Shown here: positions 40,831-53,452 of the stretch, piece after piece
Position numbering within the stretch: the first letter of the stretch is position 1
Layout of the letters: every line of letters starts with the position of its first letter
Source: Pseudomonas putida
GTDB taxonomy: Bacteria; Pseudomonadota; Gammaproteobacteria; Pseudomonadales; Pseudomonadaceae
Reading direction: 5' to 3'
Assembly: GCF_001941965.1 (NCBI RefSeq)
Contig: NZ_MKZO01000021.1
Coordinates: 1 to 64,000 of the forward strand
DNA: 64,000 nucleotides
Translations under genes and position numbers: made by a program
Notes under the pieces: model-generated
The model's database searches: none
The model's input: only the letters and a program-made list of their open reading frames with translations
Told to the model about the DNA's origin: nothing

Positions 40831-42651
40831 GTGGACGACAGCGTGATGAACGGCTACCAGCTCGGCGAACCGCAACGGGACGCCGGCGGCTGGCTGCCGC
40901 TGGAAGGCTACGCCGCCCTCGGCGACGGTCGCTCGGTGGCCCTGGTGGGCTGGGACGGCTCGGTGGACTGGTGGTGCGTGCCGCACATGGACTCCCCACC
41001 GCTGTTCGACCGCCTGCTTTCGCCCCTTGAAGGCGGCCGCTTCGCCATCACCCCCGAGGGCAAGTACCGCATCGAACGCCGTTACCGGCCCGGCAGCAAC
41101 GTCCTGGAAACCCTGGTCATCGGCGCTACCGGCCGCGCCCTCCTCACCGAATCCCTCAACAGCGGCCCCGCCGGCCGTCTGCCCTGGGGCGAACTGGCAA
41201 GGCGCATCGAAGTGCTCGAAGGCCAGATGGACTTCGCCATCCGCATCGACTTCGGCACCCAGGCCGATACCGTCAGCCCCTTCCTGGCCGCCAACCACAA
41301 CGGTTGCGTCTTCCATGCCGGGCACATCCTCGGCCTGGTCTGCTACGACAAGGCCCTGCTGGACGTCGAACGCAAGGACGATCTCGGCCTGCGCGCCCGT
41401 CTCAGCCTCAAGGCCGGGGAAAAGACCCTGCTGGCGATCATCTGCGGCCGCGACGAACCGCTGGTGGTGCCGCCGCTGGACCTGATCGACGCGCGGATCG
41501 ACGGTTCCCACCGCGAATGGAAGCAATGGAGCGACGGCCTGAACTATGAAGGCGCCTACCAACCCCTGGTGATCCGCAGCGCGCTAGCGCTGAAACTACT
41601 GCTGTCCTCGTCCACCGGCTCGATCATGGCCGCCGCCACCACCTCCCTGCCAGAACGTATCGGCGGGCCGAAGAACTGGGACTACCGCTTCGCCTGGGTG
41701 CGCGATGCCGGCTACACCATCGAGGCGTTTCTGGGTATCGGTGCCGAACTGGAAGCCAAGGCGGCCTTTACCTGGCTGCTGCACCGCCTTGGCGAGCACG
41801 GTCCGCAGGTGCTCTTCACCCTCGAAGGCGACCTCGCCAAGGGCACCCGCCCGGTGCACCTGCCCGGCTACAAGAACTCGCCGCCACAGATCGGCAATGA
41901 CGCGGTGAACCAGACCCAGCACGGCATCTTCGGCGATATCTTCCAGACCGCACGCTGTTTCATCGACTGCGGCAATATCCTCGATTCGGTCAGCGCGCGG
42001 ATCCTCTCCGGCATCGCCGACCAGTGCGCCGATCGCTGGCGCAAGCCGGACTCCGGTATCTGGGAACTGCCGGACGAGCAGCATTACACCCTGTCCAAGA
42101 TCGCCTGCTGGCAGGCCCTGAGCCGGGCGGTGGAGCTGGCCGACGACGGCCACCTGCCGACCACCTGCCGCGATCGCTGGGACCGCGAGCGCCAGCGCGT
42201 GCATGACTGGATCGAGAAACACTGCTGGAGCGAGAAACTGCAGGCCTACCAGTTCTACCCCGGCAGCGAACAGCTGGATGCCTCGGTGGCCCTGGCCGTG
42301 CACTTCGGTTATCCGACGCGGGAGCGCCTGAACAGCACCCTGGATGCCATCCAGCGCGAACTGGGCTGCGGCGCCTTCCACTATCGCTACAGCGAGGTGT
42401 ATCGCGAGGAAGGCTGCTTCCTGGCCTGCACCTTCTGGCTGGTCGAGGCCCGTGCCCTGCTCGGTCAACGGGAGGACGCGACCCGGGCCTTCGAGGCGGC
42501 GGTCATGGGGCTGGCCCATGGGGTGGGGATCTATGCGGAGATGATCGATCCAAACAGCGGCGAGTACCTGGGCAACCTGCCCCAGGGCCTGACCCACCTG
42601 GCCCTGATTCGCGCCGCACTGGCCATTGGCGGCCAGGAGCACACGGGTTGA
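40831..42651 (+). CDS. Glycoside hydrolase family 15 protein (glucoamylase/trehalase-like)
   Basis: A 606-residue cytoplasmic protein of GH15 architecture: an N-terminal beta-sandwich (GWDGSVDWWCVPHMDSPPLF) and an (alpha/alpha)6 barrel with GPKNWDYRFAWVRDAGYTI. The general-acid Glu is expected in DSGIWELPDEQHY and the base in AEMIDPNSGEYLG. It hydrolyses alpha-linked glucose, such as trehalose or maltodextrin ends. No signal peptide. The start is GTG (GGAG nine bases upstream); an ATG five codons later (40846) is possible. Confidence 0.88.
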   Translation: MDDSVMNGYQLGEPQRDAGGWLPLEGYAALGDGRSVALVGWDGSVDWWCVPHMDSPPLFDRLLSPLEGGRFAITPEGKYRIERRYRPGSNVLETLVIGATGRALLTESLNSGPAGRLPWGELARRIEVLEGQMDFAIRIDFGTQADTVSPFLAANHNGCVFHAGHILGLVCYDKALLDVERKDDLGLRARLSLKAGEKTLLAIICGRDEPLVVPPLDLIDARIDGSHREWKQWSDGLNYEGAYQPLVIRSALALKLLLSSSTGSIMAAATTSLPERIGGPKNWDYRFAWVRDAGYTIEAFLGIGAELEAKAAFTWLLHRLGEHGPQVLFTLEGDLAKGTRPVHLPGYKNSPPQIGNDAVNQTQHGIFGDIFQTARCFIDCGNILDSVSARILSGIADQCADRWRKPDSGIWELPDEQHYTLSKIACWQALSRAVELADDGHLPTTCRDRWDRERQRVHDWIEKHCWSEKLQAYQFYPGSEQLDASVALAVHFGYPTRERLNSTLDAIQRELGCGAFHYRYSEVYREEGCFLACTFWLVEARALLGQREDATRAFEAAVMGLAHGVGIYAEMIDPNSGEYLGNLPQGLTHLALIRAALAIGGQEHTG

Positions 42652-42654
42652 GGG

Positions 42655-42867
42655 TCAGGACGGGGACTGCTTGTCGGTCGCGATCTTGCCGCTGATTTCC
42701 AGGCCCCAGTCGCCGTGCTCGTACCAGTCCTCGCCGAGCATCTCGGCGGGGTGCATGGTGCGGTCGGCGCCGTTGCCGCAGGCCAGCTCGGCCGTAGCGC
42801 AGTAGCGGTCGCAACCCCAGCAGATGCGCTCGGGGTGCTTGGGATTGACGGGAAACGGCTTGGCCAT
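42655..42867 (-). CDS. DUF3079 small protein
   Basis: A 70-residue protein starting MAKPFPVNPKHPERICWGCD, the DUF3079 pattern. Cys16, 19, 23 and 30 could bind a metal. The ATG at 42867 has AGGGAG at a good distance. It ends three bases from the convergent GH15 stop. Function unknown. Confidence 0.85.
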   Translation of the reverse strand: MAKPFPVNPKHPERICWGCDRYCATAELACGNGADRTMHPAEMLGEDWYEHGDWGLEISGKIATDKQSPS

Positions 42868-42936
42868 GGTGGGCTCCCTGCTGGGTTGGGGCAGTATCAC
42901 CCTACTCCGCTGGATGGCCCGGGATATTGATACGCG

Positions 42937-43242
42937 TCACTCCAGCACGGGGCGCAGGAAGGTCCGCTCATAGCTGAGGATGAACTTCAGTTGTACCGCC
43001 TTGGCTACCGCCGCCATGCACTCGGGATCGGTCTCCGCCTGCTTGCGGTACTGCTCGTACTCTGCAAGCCCGGGGAAGCTGAACAGGCAGTAGGCGATGT
43101 TGTTGGCACCTTCGGCAGGCAGGAAATAGCCGTGGTGCTGGCCACCGAGGCGCTGGACCAGGCGGATCCACTGGCGGCCGTAGTCTTCGAAGGCCGGTAG
43201 CTGATAGGGGTCGATGATGTAGCGAACCTGGCAGGTGATCAT
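42937..43242 (-). CDS. NIPSNAP-family protein
   Basis: A 101-residue protein with the dimeric alpha/beta-barrel NIPSNAP pattern (YIIDPYQLPAFEDYGRQWIRLV, HGYFLPAEGANNIAYCLFSFPGLAEYEQYR). Function is not established for bacterial members. It may share a transcript with the DUF3079 gene 69 bases downstream. Confidence 0.88.
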   Translation of the reverse strand: MITCQVRYIIDPYQLPAFEDYGRQWIRLVQRLGGQHHGYFLPAEGANNIAYCLFSFPGLAEYEQYRKQAETDPECMAAVAKAVQLKFILSYERTFLRPVLE

Positions 43243-43318
43243 GAGTAGTCCTTGGGGATGAAGGACTCAAGTGTATTGACCGGAGGCGTTCCGGCCTTGA
43301 ACAAAGTTGCTGTTCTTT

Positions 43319-43405
43319 CGGGCCTCATCGCTGGCAAGCCAGCTCCCACAGTGTCCGCGGCGCCGCTGAACCCTGTGGGAGCTGGCTTGCCAGCGATGAG
43401 GCCCG
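43319..43405. repeat. Inverted REP pair (copy identical to the one at 47352)
   Basis: Facing REP copies with spacer TGTCCGCGGCGCCGCTGAAC. The whole element, spacer included, reads the same as the pair at 47352-47436, so the polyamine module is bracketed by direct repeats of about 84 bases. Confidence 0.92.
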
Positions 43406-43532
43406 AAAGAGCGACACCAGCCATTCCTGCGGAAAACGGATAGAACCGCCCCCCGCCTCTGACCAAGACTAGTCACGCGCCCACCGGCCCACGCCGGTCG
43501 CGTGCCTTCCAACTAACCCGTCAGAGGTTTGC

Positions 43533-47333
<3,801 letters not shown>

Positions 47334-47351
47334 TTGATGTGGTGTATTTGA

Positions 47352-47436
47352 TGGCCTCATCGCTGGCAAGCCAGCTCCCACAGTGTCCGCGGCGCCGCTG
47401 AACCCTGTGGGAGCTGGCTTGCCAGCGATGAGGCCC
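47352..47436. repeat. Inverted REP pair (copy identical to the one at 43319)
   Basis: Same arms and same 20-base spacer as the pair at 43319-43405. It lies between the convergent puuB-like and AraC genes. Confidence 0.92.
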
Positions 47437-47463
47437 TGAAAACCGGCACAAGGCCCCAAGCCC

Positions 47464-48342
47464 TCACCCCCGCTTCAGCGTCTCCTTCGGATATTCCCCG
47501 AACAACCCATGGTACGACTGGGAAAACCGCCCCAGGTGCCAGAACGACCAGCGCATCGCCACCTCGGCCACGGTCACCTGCCCCGGGTCCGCCGCCAGCA
47601 GGTCCCTTCTCACCGCATTCAAGCGCCGGTTACGCAGCCACACCGTCGGCGGCATATCGGCATAGCGCAGGAACGATTGCTGCAGATGCCGCACCGAGAC
47701 CCCCGCCGCATCCGCCAGGTCCTGCACGCCGAAACTGTCCTGCGGGCAGTCGTTGACCACCTCCTTGACCCGCTCCACCACCCGGCGCATATGGCATTCC
47801 GCCCGCCCGCGCCCGCCCACGTCCATGGCCTCGTCGAGCAACTGGAAGCAACCATCGGCGATCTGCCGGGCAAACCCCGGCGCATCCACATCCACCTCTC
47901 CGCGCACCGCTTCGGCGAGCACGCCACTGAGTGAGCTGGCGAAGGCATTGCAGCCACTGGAACGCAGCGGCTGCAGGACCAGCCGACGAAACTCCGCCGC
48001 CGAACGCTGCCAGGTCGCCGGCTGCTTCAACACCACCGCCACTTCGCGGTAATTCTCGGGGGTGACCCAGGCATTGCGGGTCTGGCCGTCGAGCAGGTAG
48101 AGGGCGTTGTCGCTCATGTCGAAGCTGAACACCAGGGCATCGGCCGGCGCATGGAATTCCTGCTCGACCCGCAGGTTCATGCGCTCCTCGTACAACTCGA
48201 CGCCCGCCGTCTCGGCATGCACAAGACGCCCCTGGAAACGCCCGGCAGACATCTGCGTGTACTGCTCCTGCCAGCCCGGCAGGGCGACGCGGTGCTCGTT
48301 CACCTCCTGCGCCTCCAGCACCCTGATCGTCATAGCCCACAT
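47464..48342 (-). CDS. AraC-family regulator, EutR-like
   Basis: A 292-residue regulator with a C-terminal double helix-turn-helix (about 200-290: SFGVQDLADAAGVSVRHLQQ, then VTVAEVAMRWSFWHLGRFSQ and the FGEYPKETL tail). The N-terminal 150 residues are a sensing domain. A second ATG at 48333 (MTIRVLEA) is an equally good start. It is divergent from the TorF/CocE/DUF3237 operon over a 210-base AT-rich gap, so that operon is its likely target. Confidence 0.88.
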   Translation of the reverse strand: MWAMTIRVLEAQEVNEHRVALPGWQEQYTQMSAGRFQGRLVHAETAGVELYEERMNLRVEQEFHAPADALVFSFDMSDNALYLLDGQTRNAWVTPENYREVAVVLKQPATWQRSAAEFRRLVLQPLRSSGCNAFASSLSGVLAEAVRGEVDVDAPGFARQIADGCFQLLDEAMDVGGRGRAECHMRRVVERVKEVVNDCPQDSFGVQDLADAAGVSVRHLQQSFLRYADMPPTVWLRNRRLNAVRRDLLAADPGQVTVAEVAMRWSFWHLGRFSQSYHGLFGEYPKETLKRG

Positions 48343-48435
48343 CCCATATTGTTAATTTTATTAATCATCAGGTTAGTTCCGGACGGCTTTCGTGCGCAAG
48401 ACGGATAGAGACCATAGGTCGCAAAGCCATAAATT

Positions 48436-48475
48436 AAGCCTGTTCACGACACAAAACCGAGTCACGAACAGGCTT
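48436..48475. promoter_or_regulatory. Ten-base inverted repeat in the AraC/porin divergent gap
   Basis: AAGCCTGTTC (48436-48445) and GAACAGGCTT (48466-48475) are perfect arms around 20 bases, followed by CACCCAAAAAAAATAAG. There is no T-run at the end of the stem in either transcription direction, so an operator is more likely than a terminator. The other bases of the 210-base gap are AT-rich and hold no gene. Confidence 0.45.
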
Positions 48476-48552
48476 CACCCAAAAAAAATAAGTAAGACCA
48501 ATAACCAGTTAGTGCACATCTGCCATCAAGAATAATAAACGGAGCGGAGCAC

Positions 48553-49281
48553 ATGAAAGCAACCACCAGGCGCCTCGGCGCGCTTCTGGCCCTGGGTCTG
48601 ACACTGCCGGTCCAGGCCATCGAACTGAATGACGACTTCACCCTCGACGTACTGGTCGCGGCGATGAGCGATTACCGCACCGGCGGTGTCTCCCAGACCC
48701 TCAACCGCCCGGCCCTGCAACTCGACCTGAGCCTGCGGCACTCCAGCGGGCTGCTGCTCGGGGTGTTCACCTCCAACGTCGACTTCGACAGTGATACCCG
48801 TCGCGAATACGACTATTACGCCGGCATCGAGCACAGCTTCAACGAGGACATCGCCGCCTCGCTGATCTACTACGAGTACGACTACCCCAAGGACAGCGCC
48901 TTCAACTACGGCGAATGGATCGGCGTGCTCAGTGCCTGGAACGCCACCTTCGGCATGAAATACACCAAGGAAGTGAAGCCCTACGGCGATGACCGCAGCG
49001 TGCTCTGGGCCGGCTACCGCTTCGAGCTGCCCTGGGAAACCTCGCTGGACCTGCGCTACGGCTACTCCGACGCCAAGGACCCGGTCTACGTCAGCCACGA
49101 CGGCAGCACCCGCAGCACCTACCACGACTGGGAAGTGGGCCTGAACAGGACCCTGCTGGATATCGACTGGCGCCTGGCCTATGTCGATACCGACCTGTCC
49201 AGGGCCGAATGCCAGTCCACCCAGGGCGTCGACGATATCTGCTCGGCGACCGTGATGCTCTCCGCTTCGAAGCTCTTCTGA
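48553..49281 (+). CDS. TorF-family putative outer-membrane porin
   Basis: A 242-residue exported protein (signal about 1-22) with the pattern of the TorF/Gcw_chp family: FTLDVLVAAMSDYRTGGVSQT, SSGLLLGVFTSNVDFD, YDYYAGIEH and a beta-strand-rich remainder ending in Phe. It is expected to form a small beta-barrel in the outer membrane. It starts the operon with a secreted hydrolase and a DUF3237 protein, suggesting a route for the hydrolase substrate or product. Confidence 0.8.
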   Translation: MKATTRRLGALLALGLTLPVQAIELNDDFTLDVLVAAMSDYRTGGVSQTLNRPALQLDLSLRHSSGLLLGVFTSNVDFDSDTRREYDYYAGIEHSFNEDIAASLIYYEYDYPKDSAFNYGEWIGVLSAWNATFGMKYTKEVKPYGDDRSVLWAGYRFELPWETSLDLRYGYSDAKDPVYVSHDGSTRSTYHDWEVGLNRTLLDIDWRLAYVDTDLSRAECQSTQGVDDICSATVMLSASKLF

Positions 49282-49296
49282 CCCAAGGAAACCGCC

Positions 49297-51138
49297 ATGA
49301 TCTTCCGTACCACGGCGCTGGCCGCCGCCCTGCTGTTCTGTGCCTGCGCGCACGCTGCCCAGGACATCCCCGGGCAGGACGTCAGCGACATTCCCGCCCG
49401 CCAGTGGCAGCCCTTCTGGGCCAAGCGCGAGACCGGCTACATCAAGACCGCCGACGGCACCGAACTGCGCTACTCCGCCCTGCTCCCGGCGACTTCGGGC
49501 AAGTTCCCGGTGCTGGTGCGCTACAGCGGCTACGACTCCGGCAGCATCGGCGGCAGCGCCTACCTGGCGGACGACGAGACCTTCTCGGTCGATCTCGACA
49601 AGCAACTGGTCGCCCTCGGCTATGCGGTAGTCGGCGTGCAGGCCCGGGGCAGCGGTTGCTCCCAGGGCACCTTCGACTTCCTCGGCCCGGCCTACGGCAC
49701 CGATGGCCGCGATGCCGTGGAGTTCGTGGCGAAACAGGCCTGGTCCAATGGCAAGGTCGGCATGTTCGGCTGGTCCTGGTCGGGCATGTCGCAACTGATG
49801 ACCGCCTCGGAGCGCCCCGCCAGCCTCAAGGCCATTGCGCCGGGCATGGTCCTCGGCGATGCCCGGGGCGACAGCTGGGCACCGGGCGGCGTGCCGGCGC
49901 CGGAATTCGTGACCGGCTGGCACTGGTACCTGGCCCAGCGCTGGGCAGCGGTCAAGGCCAGCGCGCAGAGCGAGAACGACAGCCGCTGCCTGGCCCAGCT
50001 GGCACGCAACGAGGCGGAGATCGGCAAGCATGCCCTGACCTACCAGTTGATCCGCCATCCGCTGCGGGACGAATGGACCGAACAGCGCAACATCCGCTCA
50101 CGCACCCACCGCATCCAGGTCCCGGTGCTGTCCTTCGAGGCCTGGCAGGACGAAGCGGTGATGGCCCGCGAAGGCTATTACCACGAGACGCTCAAGCCCG
50201 AGCAACTGTGGACCGTGCAAACCAACGGCCCCCACGATATCTACGAAGCGACCCGTTTCCGCGACAAGCTGGTGGCTTTCTTCGACCACTTCGTCAAGGG
50301 CGAGGGCAACGGCTTCGACAAGACCGCGCACGTGGAAATCTGGCAGGAAACCACCAGCCCGAAACGCGACACGCCCCATGACCTGAACGAAACCGCGACC
50401 CCGGGCTGGGTCATCGAACGGCCGCGCCTGCCCCTGGACATCACCCCGCTGCGCTTCGCCCTGGCCGGCGACGGCAAGCTGCTGGAGAACGGCCAGCCCA
50501 GCGGCGAGCCGGACGAGTACACCTACCCGGTAGCCGGCCCGGACGTGAACACCTACGAGGAAGACAACGCCTGGGGCGCACAGAAGCCCGGCTGGAAGGA
50601 CGGCAGCCTGGCCTACACCAGCGCGCCGTTGCAGCGCGATGTGCTCGGCTACGGCACGGCCAGCGCCGACCTCTGGCTGTCGACGCCGATGGGCCCGGAC
50701 ATGGACGTGCAGGTGACCCTGACCCAGTTGCTGCCTGACGGCCAGGAAGTCTTCGTGCAGCGCGGCTGGCTGCGCATGTCGTCGCGCAAGCTCGACGACC
50801 ACAAGTCCACCGCCCTGCGCCCATGGCGCCTGGATACCCCGGACGCGGTCGAACCGATGCTGCCGGACACGCCAACCCTGGGCCGGGTGGAAATCCCGCC
50901 GTTCTCCCACCCGTTCCGTGCCGGTTCGCGCATCCGTATCTGGATCGATGCGCCGGGTCGCACCGGCGGCTACGGCTTCGACACCTTCGCCCTGCCCGCC
51001 CGGCCCAAGCTGCTGCACGACGCCGAACACCCGTCAGCGCTGGTGCTTGGCGAACTCAAGGGCGTCGCCATTCCCAAGGCCCAGCCGGCCTGCGACAGCC
51101 TGCTCAAGCAACCCTGCCGTCCCGACCCACTCAAATAA
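49297..51138 (+). CDS. Secreted CocE/NonD-family serine hydrolase
   Basis: A 613-residue exported protein (signal about 1-20) of the CocE/X-prolyl dipeptidyl aminopeptidase class. The alpha/beta-hydrolase domain shows the nucleophile Ser160 in GWSWSG, a probable acid Asp285 (EAWQDEAV) and His313 (NGPHDIY); the C-terminal third is the jelly-roll domain (HPFRAGSRIRIWIDAPGR). It cleaves an ester, amide or acyl bond outside the cytoplasm. It starts 15 bases after the porin gene. Confidence 0.87.
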   Translation: MIFRTTALAAALLFCACAHAAQDIPGQDVSDIPARQWQPFWAKRETGYIKTADGTELRYSALLPATSGKFPVLVRYSGYDSGSIGGSAYLADDETFSVDLDKQLVALGYAVVGVQARGSGCSQGTFDFLGPAYGTDGRDAVEFVAKQAWSNGKVGMFGWSWSGMSQLMTASERPASLKAIAPGMVLGDARGDSWAPGGVPAPEFVTGWHWYLAQRWAAVKASAQSENDSRCLAQLARNEAEIGKHALTYQLIRHPLRDEWTEQRNIRSRTHRIQVPVLSFEAWQDEAVMAREGYYHETLKPEQLWTVQTNGPHDIYEATRFRDKLVAFFDHFVKGEGNGFDKTAHVEIWQETTSPKRDTPHDLNETATPGWVIERPRLPLDITPLRFALAGDGKLLENGQPSGEPDEYTYPVAGPDVNTYEEDNAWGAQKPGWKDGSLAYTSAPLQRDVLGYGTASADLWLSTPMGPDMDVQVTLTQLLPDGQEVFVQRGWLRMSSRKLDDHKSTALRPWRLDTPDAVEPMLPDTPTLGRVEIPPFSHPFRAGSRIRIWIDAPGRTGGYGFDTFALPARPKLLHDAEHPSALVLGELKGVAIPKAQPACDSLLKQPCRPDPLK

Positions 51139-51150
51139 GGAAGCGCACTC

Positions 51151-51705
51151 ATGAAAACAACCACGCACACCCTGCTGGTCACCGCCCTCGGCCTGCTCGT
51201 CGGCGTCGTCCAGGCCGGCGAACTCAAGGACAGCAAGCCGGACCGGGTCAAGACTGAGCTGGTCATGCAGATCAACGTCAAGCTCGGCGCCGACGAGGAC
51301 ATGGGCAAAGGTGCCGAAGGCCACCGGATCAACTACCCGATCATCGGCGGGCACTTCGTTGCGAGCGGGTTCAAGGGCGAGGTGATTCCCGGCGGCGCCG
51401 ACATGTCGGTGGAGCGTAATGACGGGGTGACGAAGATCGATGCGCTCTATCGCCTCAAGACCGAAGACGGCCAGGTGATCATCATCCACAACTACGGGCT
51501 CTGGCGGCCGACCGCTGCGGGCCTTGCGAAACAGGCCAAGGGCGAGGAGCTGACCCAGGCCGACTTCTACTGCCGCACCGTGCCGAGCTTCAGCACCCCA
51601 GCGGGCAAGTACGACTGGCTGGAGGACTACACCTACGTCGGGACCATCGACGACGTGAATGACAAGGAGGTGCTGATCGGGGTTTACCGGGTGGACGGTG
51701 TGTAA
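51151..51705 (+). CDS. Exported DUF3237-family protein
   Basis: A 184-residue protein with a signal peptide (about 1-22) and the DUF3237 pattern (HRINYPIIGGHFVASGFKGEVIPGGADMS, DALYRLKTEDGQVIIIHNYGL). Most DUF3237 proteins are cytoplasmic; the export signal fits its place behind a secreted hydrolase, 12 bases upstream. Function unknown. Confidence 0.82.
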   Translation: MKTTTHTLLVTALGLLVGVVQAGELKDSKPDRVKTELVMQINVKLGADEDMGKGAEGHRINYPIIGGHFVASGFKGEVIPGGADMSVERNDGVTKIDALYRLKTEDGQVIIIHNYGLWRPTAAGLAKQAKGEELTQADFYCRTVPSFSTPAGKYDWLEDYTYVGTIDDVNDKEVLIGVYRVDGV

Positions 51706-51737
51706 CGGCAGCGCAGCATAGGGGTGTCCACTCGTTT

Positions 51738-51770
51738 GCCCCCGCGATGTCAGGTCGCGGGGGCTTTTTT
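51738..51770 (+). terminator. Rho-independent terminator
   Basis: A perfect ten-base stem GCCCCCGCGA / TCGCGGGGGC with loop TGTCAGG is followed by six T (51765-51770). It ends the TorF-CocE-DUF3237 operon, 33 bases after its last stop. Confidence 0.95.
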
Positions 51771-51775
51771 GTGCG

Positions 51776-52666
51776 TCACTGAACGTCGGCTGCCTCGTCG
51801 CGTATCCAGGCCATGAACGCCTCCACCTCAGGGCGCCGCGCCCCTTCCGCCAGGGTGACCAGGTAATAGGCAAACCGTGCCGGCCATGGCTTGTCCAGCA
51901 CCTGCACCAGGCGTCCTGCAGCGATTTCCTCCGCCGCATATTGCTCGGGCACCAGCGCCAGCCCCTGCCCGGCCACGGCGGCGCGAATCAGCAGGTAATC
52001 GTCATCGAAGGCCGTCCCTCGTTCGGCTCGCGGGTCCTGGGCGACACCATGGGCGCCCAGCCACAACACCCAATCGGCGCGATCGGCGTCCTGCAGCAAA
52101 GGCCACTCCAGGCAATCCGCCGGTTCGACCAGGCCGGTCCGTGAAGCGAACAGCGTCGGGCTCGCCACCGGCAGCAGCACCGGAGCCATCAGTGGCTCGC
52201 AGGACAACCCCGGATAGTCGCCCAGTCCGTGGCGAATGGCGATATCCACCCGCTCCTGACGCAGGTCCACCAGTGCCCCCGAGGCCTCGACCCGCACCTC
52301 GATATGCCCGTGCCGCTCGGTGAAGCGGCCCAGTCGCGGAACCAGCCAGGAGGCGGCGAACGAGGGCACGGTACTGACCGTGACGGTCGGGCGCAGGCGG
52401 TCCGCTTCCAGCGTATGCAGGGCGCTCTCGATCTGTTCGAAGGCGGCCAGCAGTTGCGGCCAGACCTTCTGCCCGGCCTCGGTCAGGTGCATGCCATTGC
52501 GCCCGCGATTGAACAGCGGCACGCCGAGCCGCTCTTCCAGTTGGCGGATCTGCTGGCTGACCGCACCCGGGGTCACGCCGAGGGACTCGGCGGCGTGCTT
52601 GACGCTGCCGAAGCGCCCGACCTGGGTAAAGGCGCGCAGGGCCAGCAACGGAAGAATGCTGTTCAT
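51776..52666 (-). CDS. LysR-family regulator, GcvA-like
   Basis: A 296-residue LysR protein with GcvA-type start (LLALRAFTQVGRFGSVKHAA, helix-turn-helix about 20-40) and a complete effector domain. It is divergent from the GST and LLM oxidoreductase genes and probably controls them. A TTTAG-TTTTT-CTAAA palindrome lies three bases upstream of its start. Confidence 0.9.
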   Translation of the reverse strand: MNSILPLLALRAFTQVGRFGSVKHAAESLGVTPGAVSQQIRQLEERLGVPLFNRGRNGMHLTEAGQKVWPQLLAAFEQIESALHTLEADRLRPTVTVSTVPSFAASWLVPRLGRFTERHGHIEVRVEASGALVDLRQERVDIAIRHGLGDYPGLSCEPLMAPVLLPVASPTLFASRTGLVEPADCLEWPLLQDADRADWVLWLGAHGVAQDPRAERGTAFDDDYLLIRAAVAGQGLALVPEQYAAEEIAAGRLVQVLDKPWPARFAYYLVTLAEGARRPEVEAFMAWIRDEAADVQ

Positions 52667-52668
52667 GG

Positions 52669-52683
52669 TTTAGTTTTTCTAAA
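52669..52683. promoter_or_regulatory. LysR-type operator candidate
   Basis: TTTAG and CTAAA are inverted arms around five T in the LysR/GST divergent gap. AT-rich dyads of this kind are usual LysR recognition sites. Confidence 0.45.
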
Positions 52684-52809
52684 TTCAGGCTTCATGATTC
52701 ATCGTTTTCCAGCATTGGCTTCATCAGGGAACATTGCCACAACGGAGTGCCTGGCAGTTTAGGCCAGCTCACTCCTCAAGCGAAACCGCCCCGAACAAGG
52801 ATGCCGCCA

Positions 52810-53433
52810 ATGCTTCACCTGTATACCGACAGCTCGCCCAACGGTTTCAAGATCACCATCGCCCTGGAGGAGCTCGGGCTGCCTTATCAGCTGCACCACG
52901 TCCGCATCGATAACGACGAACACCGCACGGCGGAATTCCTCGCGCTGAACCCGTACGGACGCATCCCGGTACTGCGCGATGACCAGCGCGATATCACGCT
53001 CTTCGAATCGGCCGCCATCCTGCTGTACCTCGCCGACCTCAGCGGGCAATTGCTGCCCGACACTGCGCGGGAGCGCTGGGAGGCGATCACCTGGCTGCAG
53101 TTCCATGCCGCCAGCGTCGGCCCGCTGCTCGGCCAGCGCGTGCACTTCGAGCTGTTTGCCGAGACGCCCCTGCCCGCCGCCATCGAGCGCTACCGGGCGC
53201 TGACCGAGGCGGCTTTCAGCGTGCTCGACCAGCGCCTGGCTACCCGCACCTGGTTGGCGGGAGAGCACTACTCCATCGCCGATATCGCGCATTTCGGCTG
53301 GAGCCATATCGCCCGGCTGGTGGGCTTCGACTTCAGCCATCACCGTCATCTCGATGCCTGGCACCAACGGGTCGCCGCCCGTCCGGCGGTGCAGCGCGGC
53401 ATTGTCATTCCCGCACCGGCTACGGGTGCCTGA
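52810..53433 (+). CDS. Glutathione S-transferase
   Basis: A 207-residue GST with a thioredoxin-like N-terminus (HLYTDSSPNGFKITIALEEL, then NPYGRIPVL and ESAAILLYLAD, about 1-80) and an all-helical C-terminal domain with YSIADIAHFGW. ATG at 52810 has AAGGA eight bases upstream. It precedes an LLM oxidoreductase by 19 bases, suggesting joint detoxification of one compound. Confidence 0.9.
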   Translation: MLHLYTDSSPNGFKITIALEELGLPYQLHHVRIDNDEHRTAEFLALNPYGRIPVLRDDQRDITLFESAAILLYLADLSGQLLPDTARERWEAITWLQFHAASVGPLLGQRVHFELFAETPLPAAIERYRALTEAAFSVLDQRLATRTWLAGEHYSIADIAHFGWSHIARLVGFDFSHHRHLDAWHQRVAARPAVQRGIVIPAPATGA

Positions 53434-53452
53434 GGCACAAGGAAGGTCACTT

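Noticed and set aside
48436..48475. Inverted repeat as a terminator
   Set aside because: The A-run lies on the plus strand after the stem, so no transcript would end in a U-tract there.
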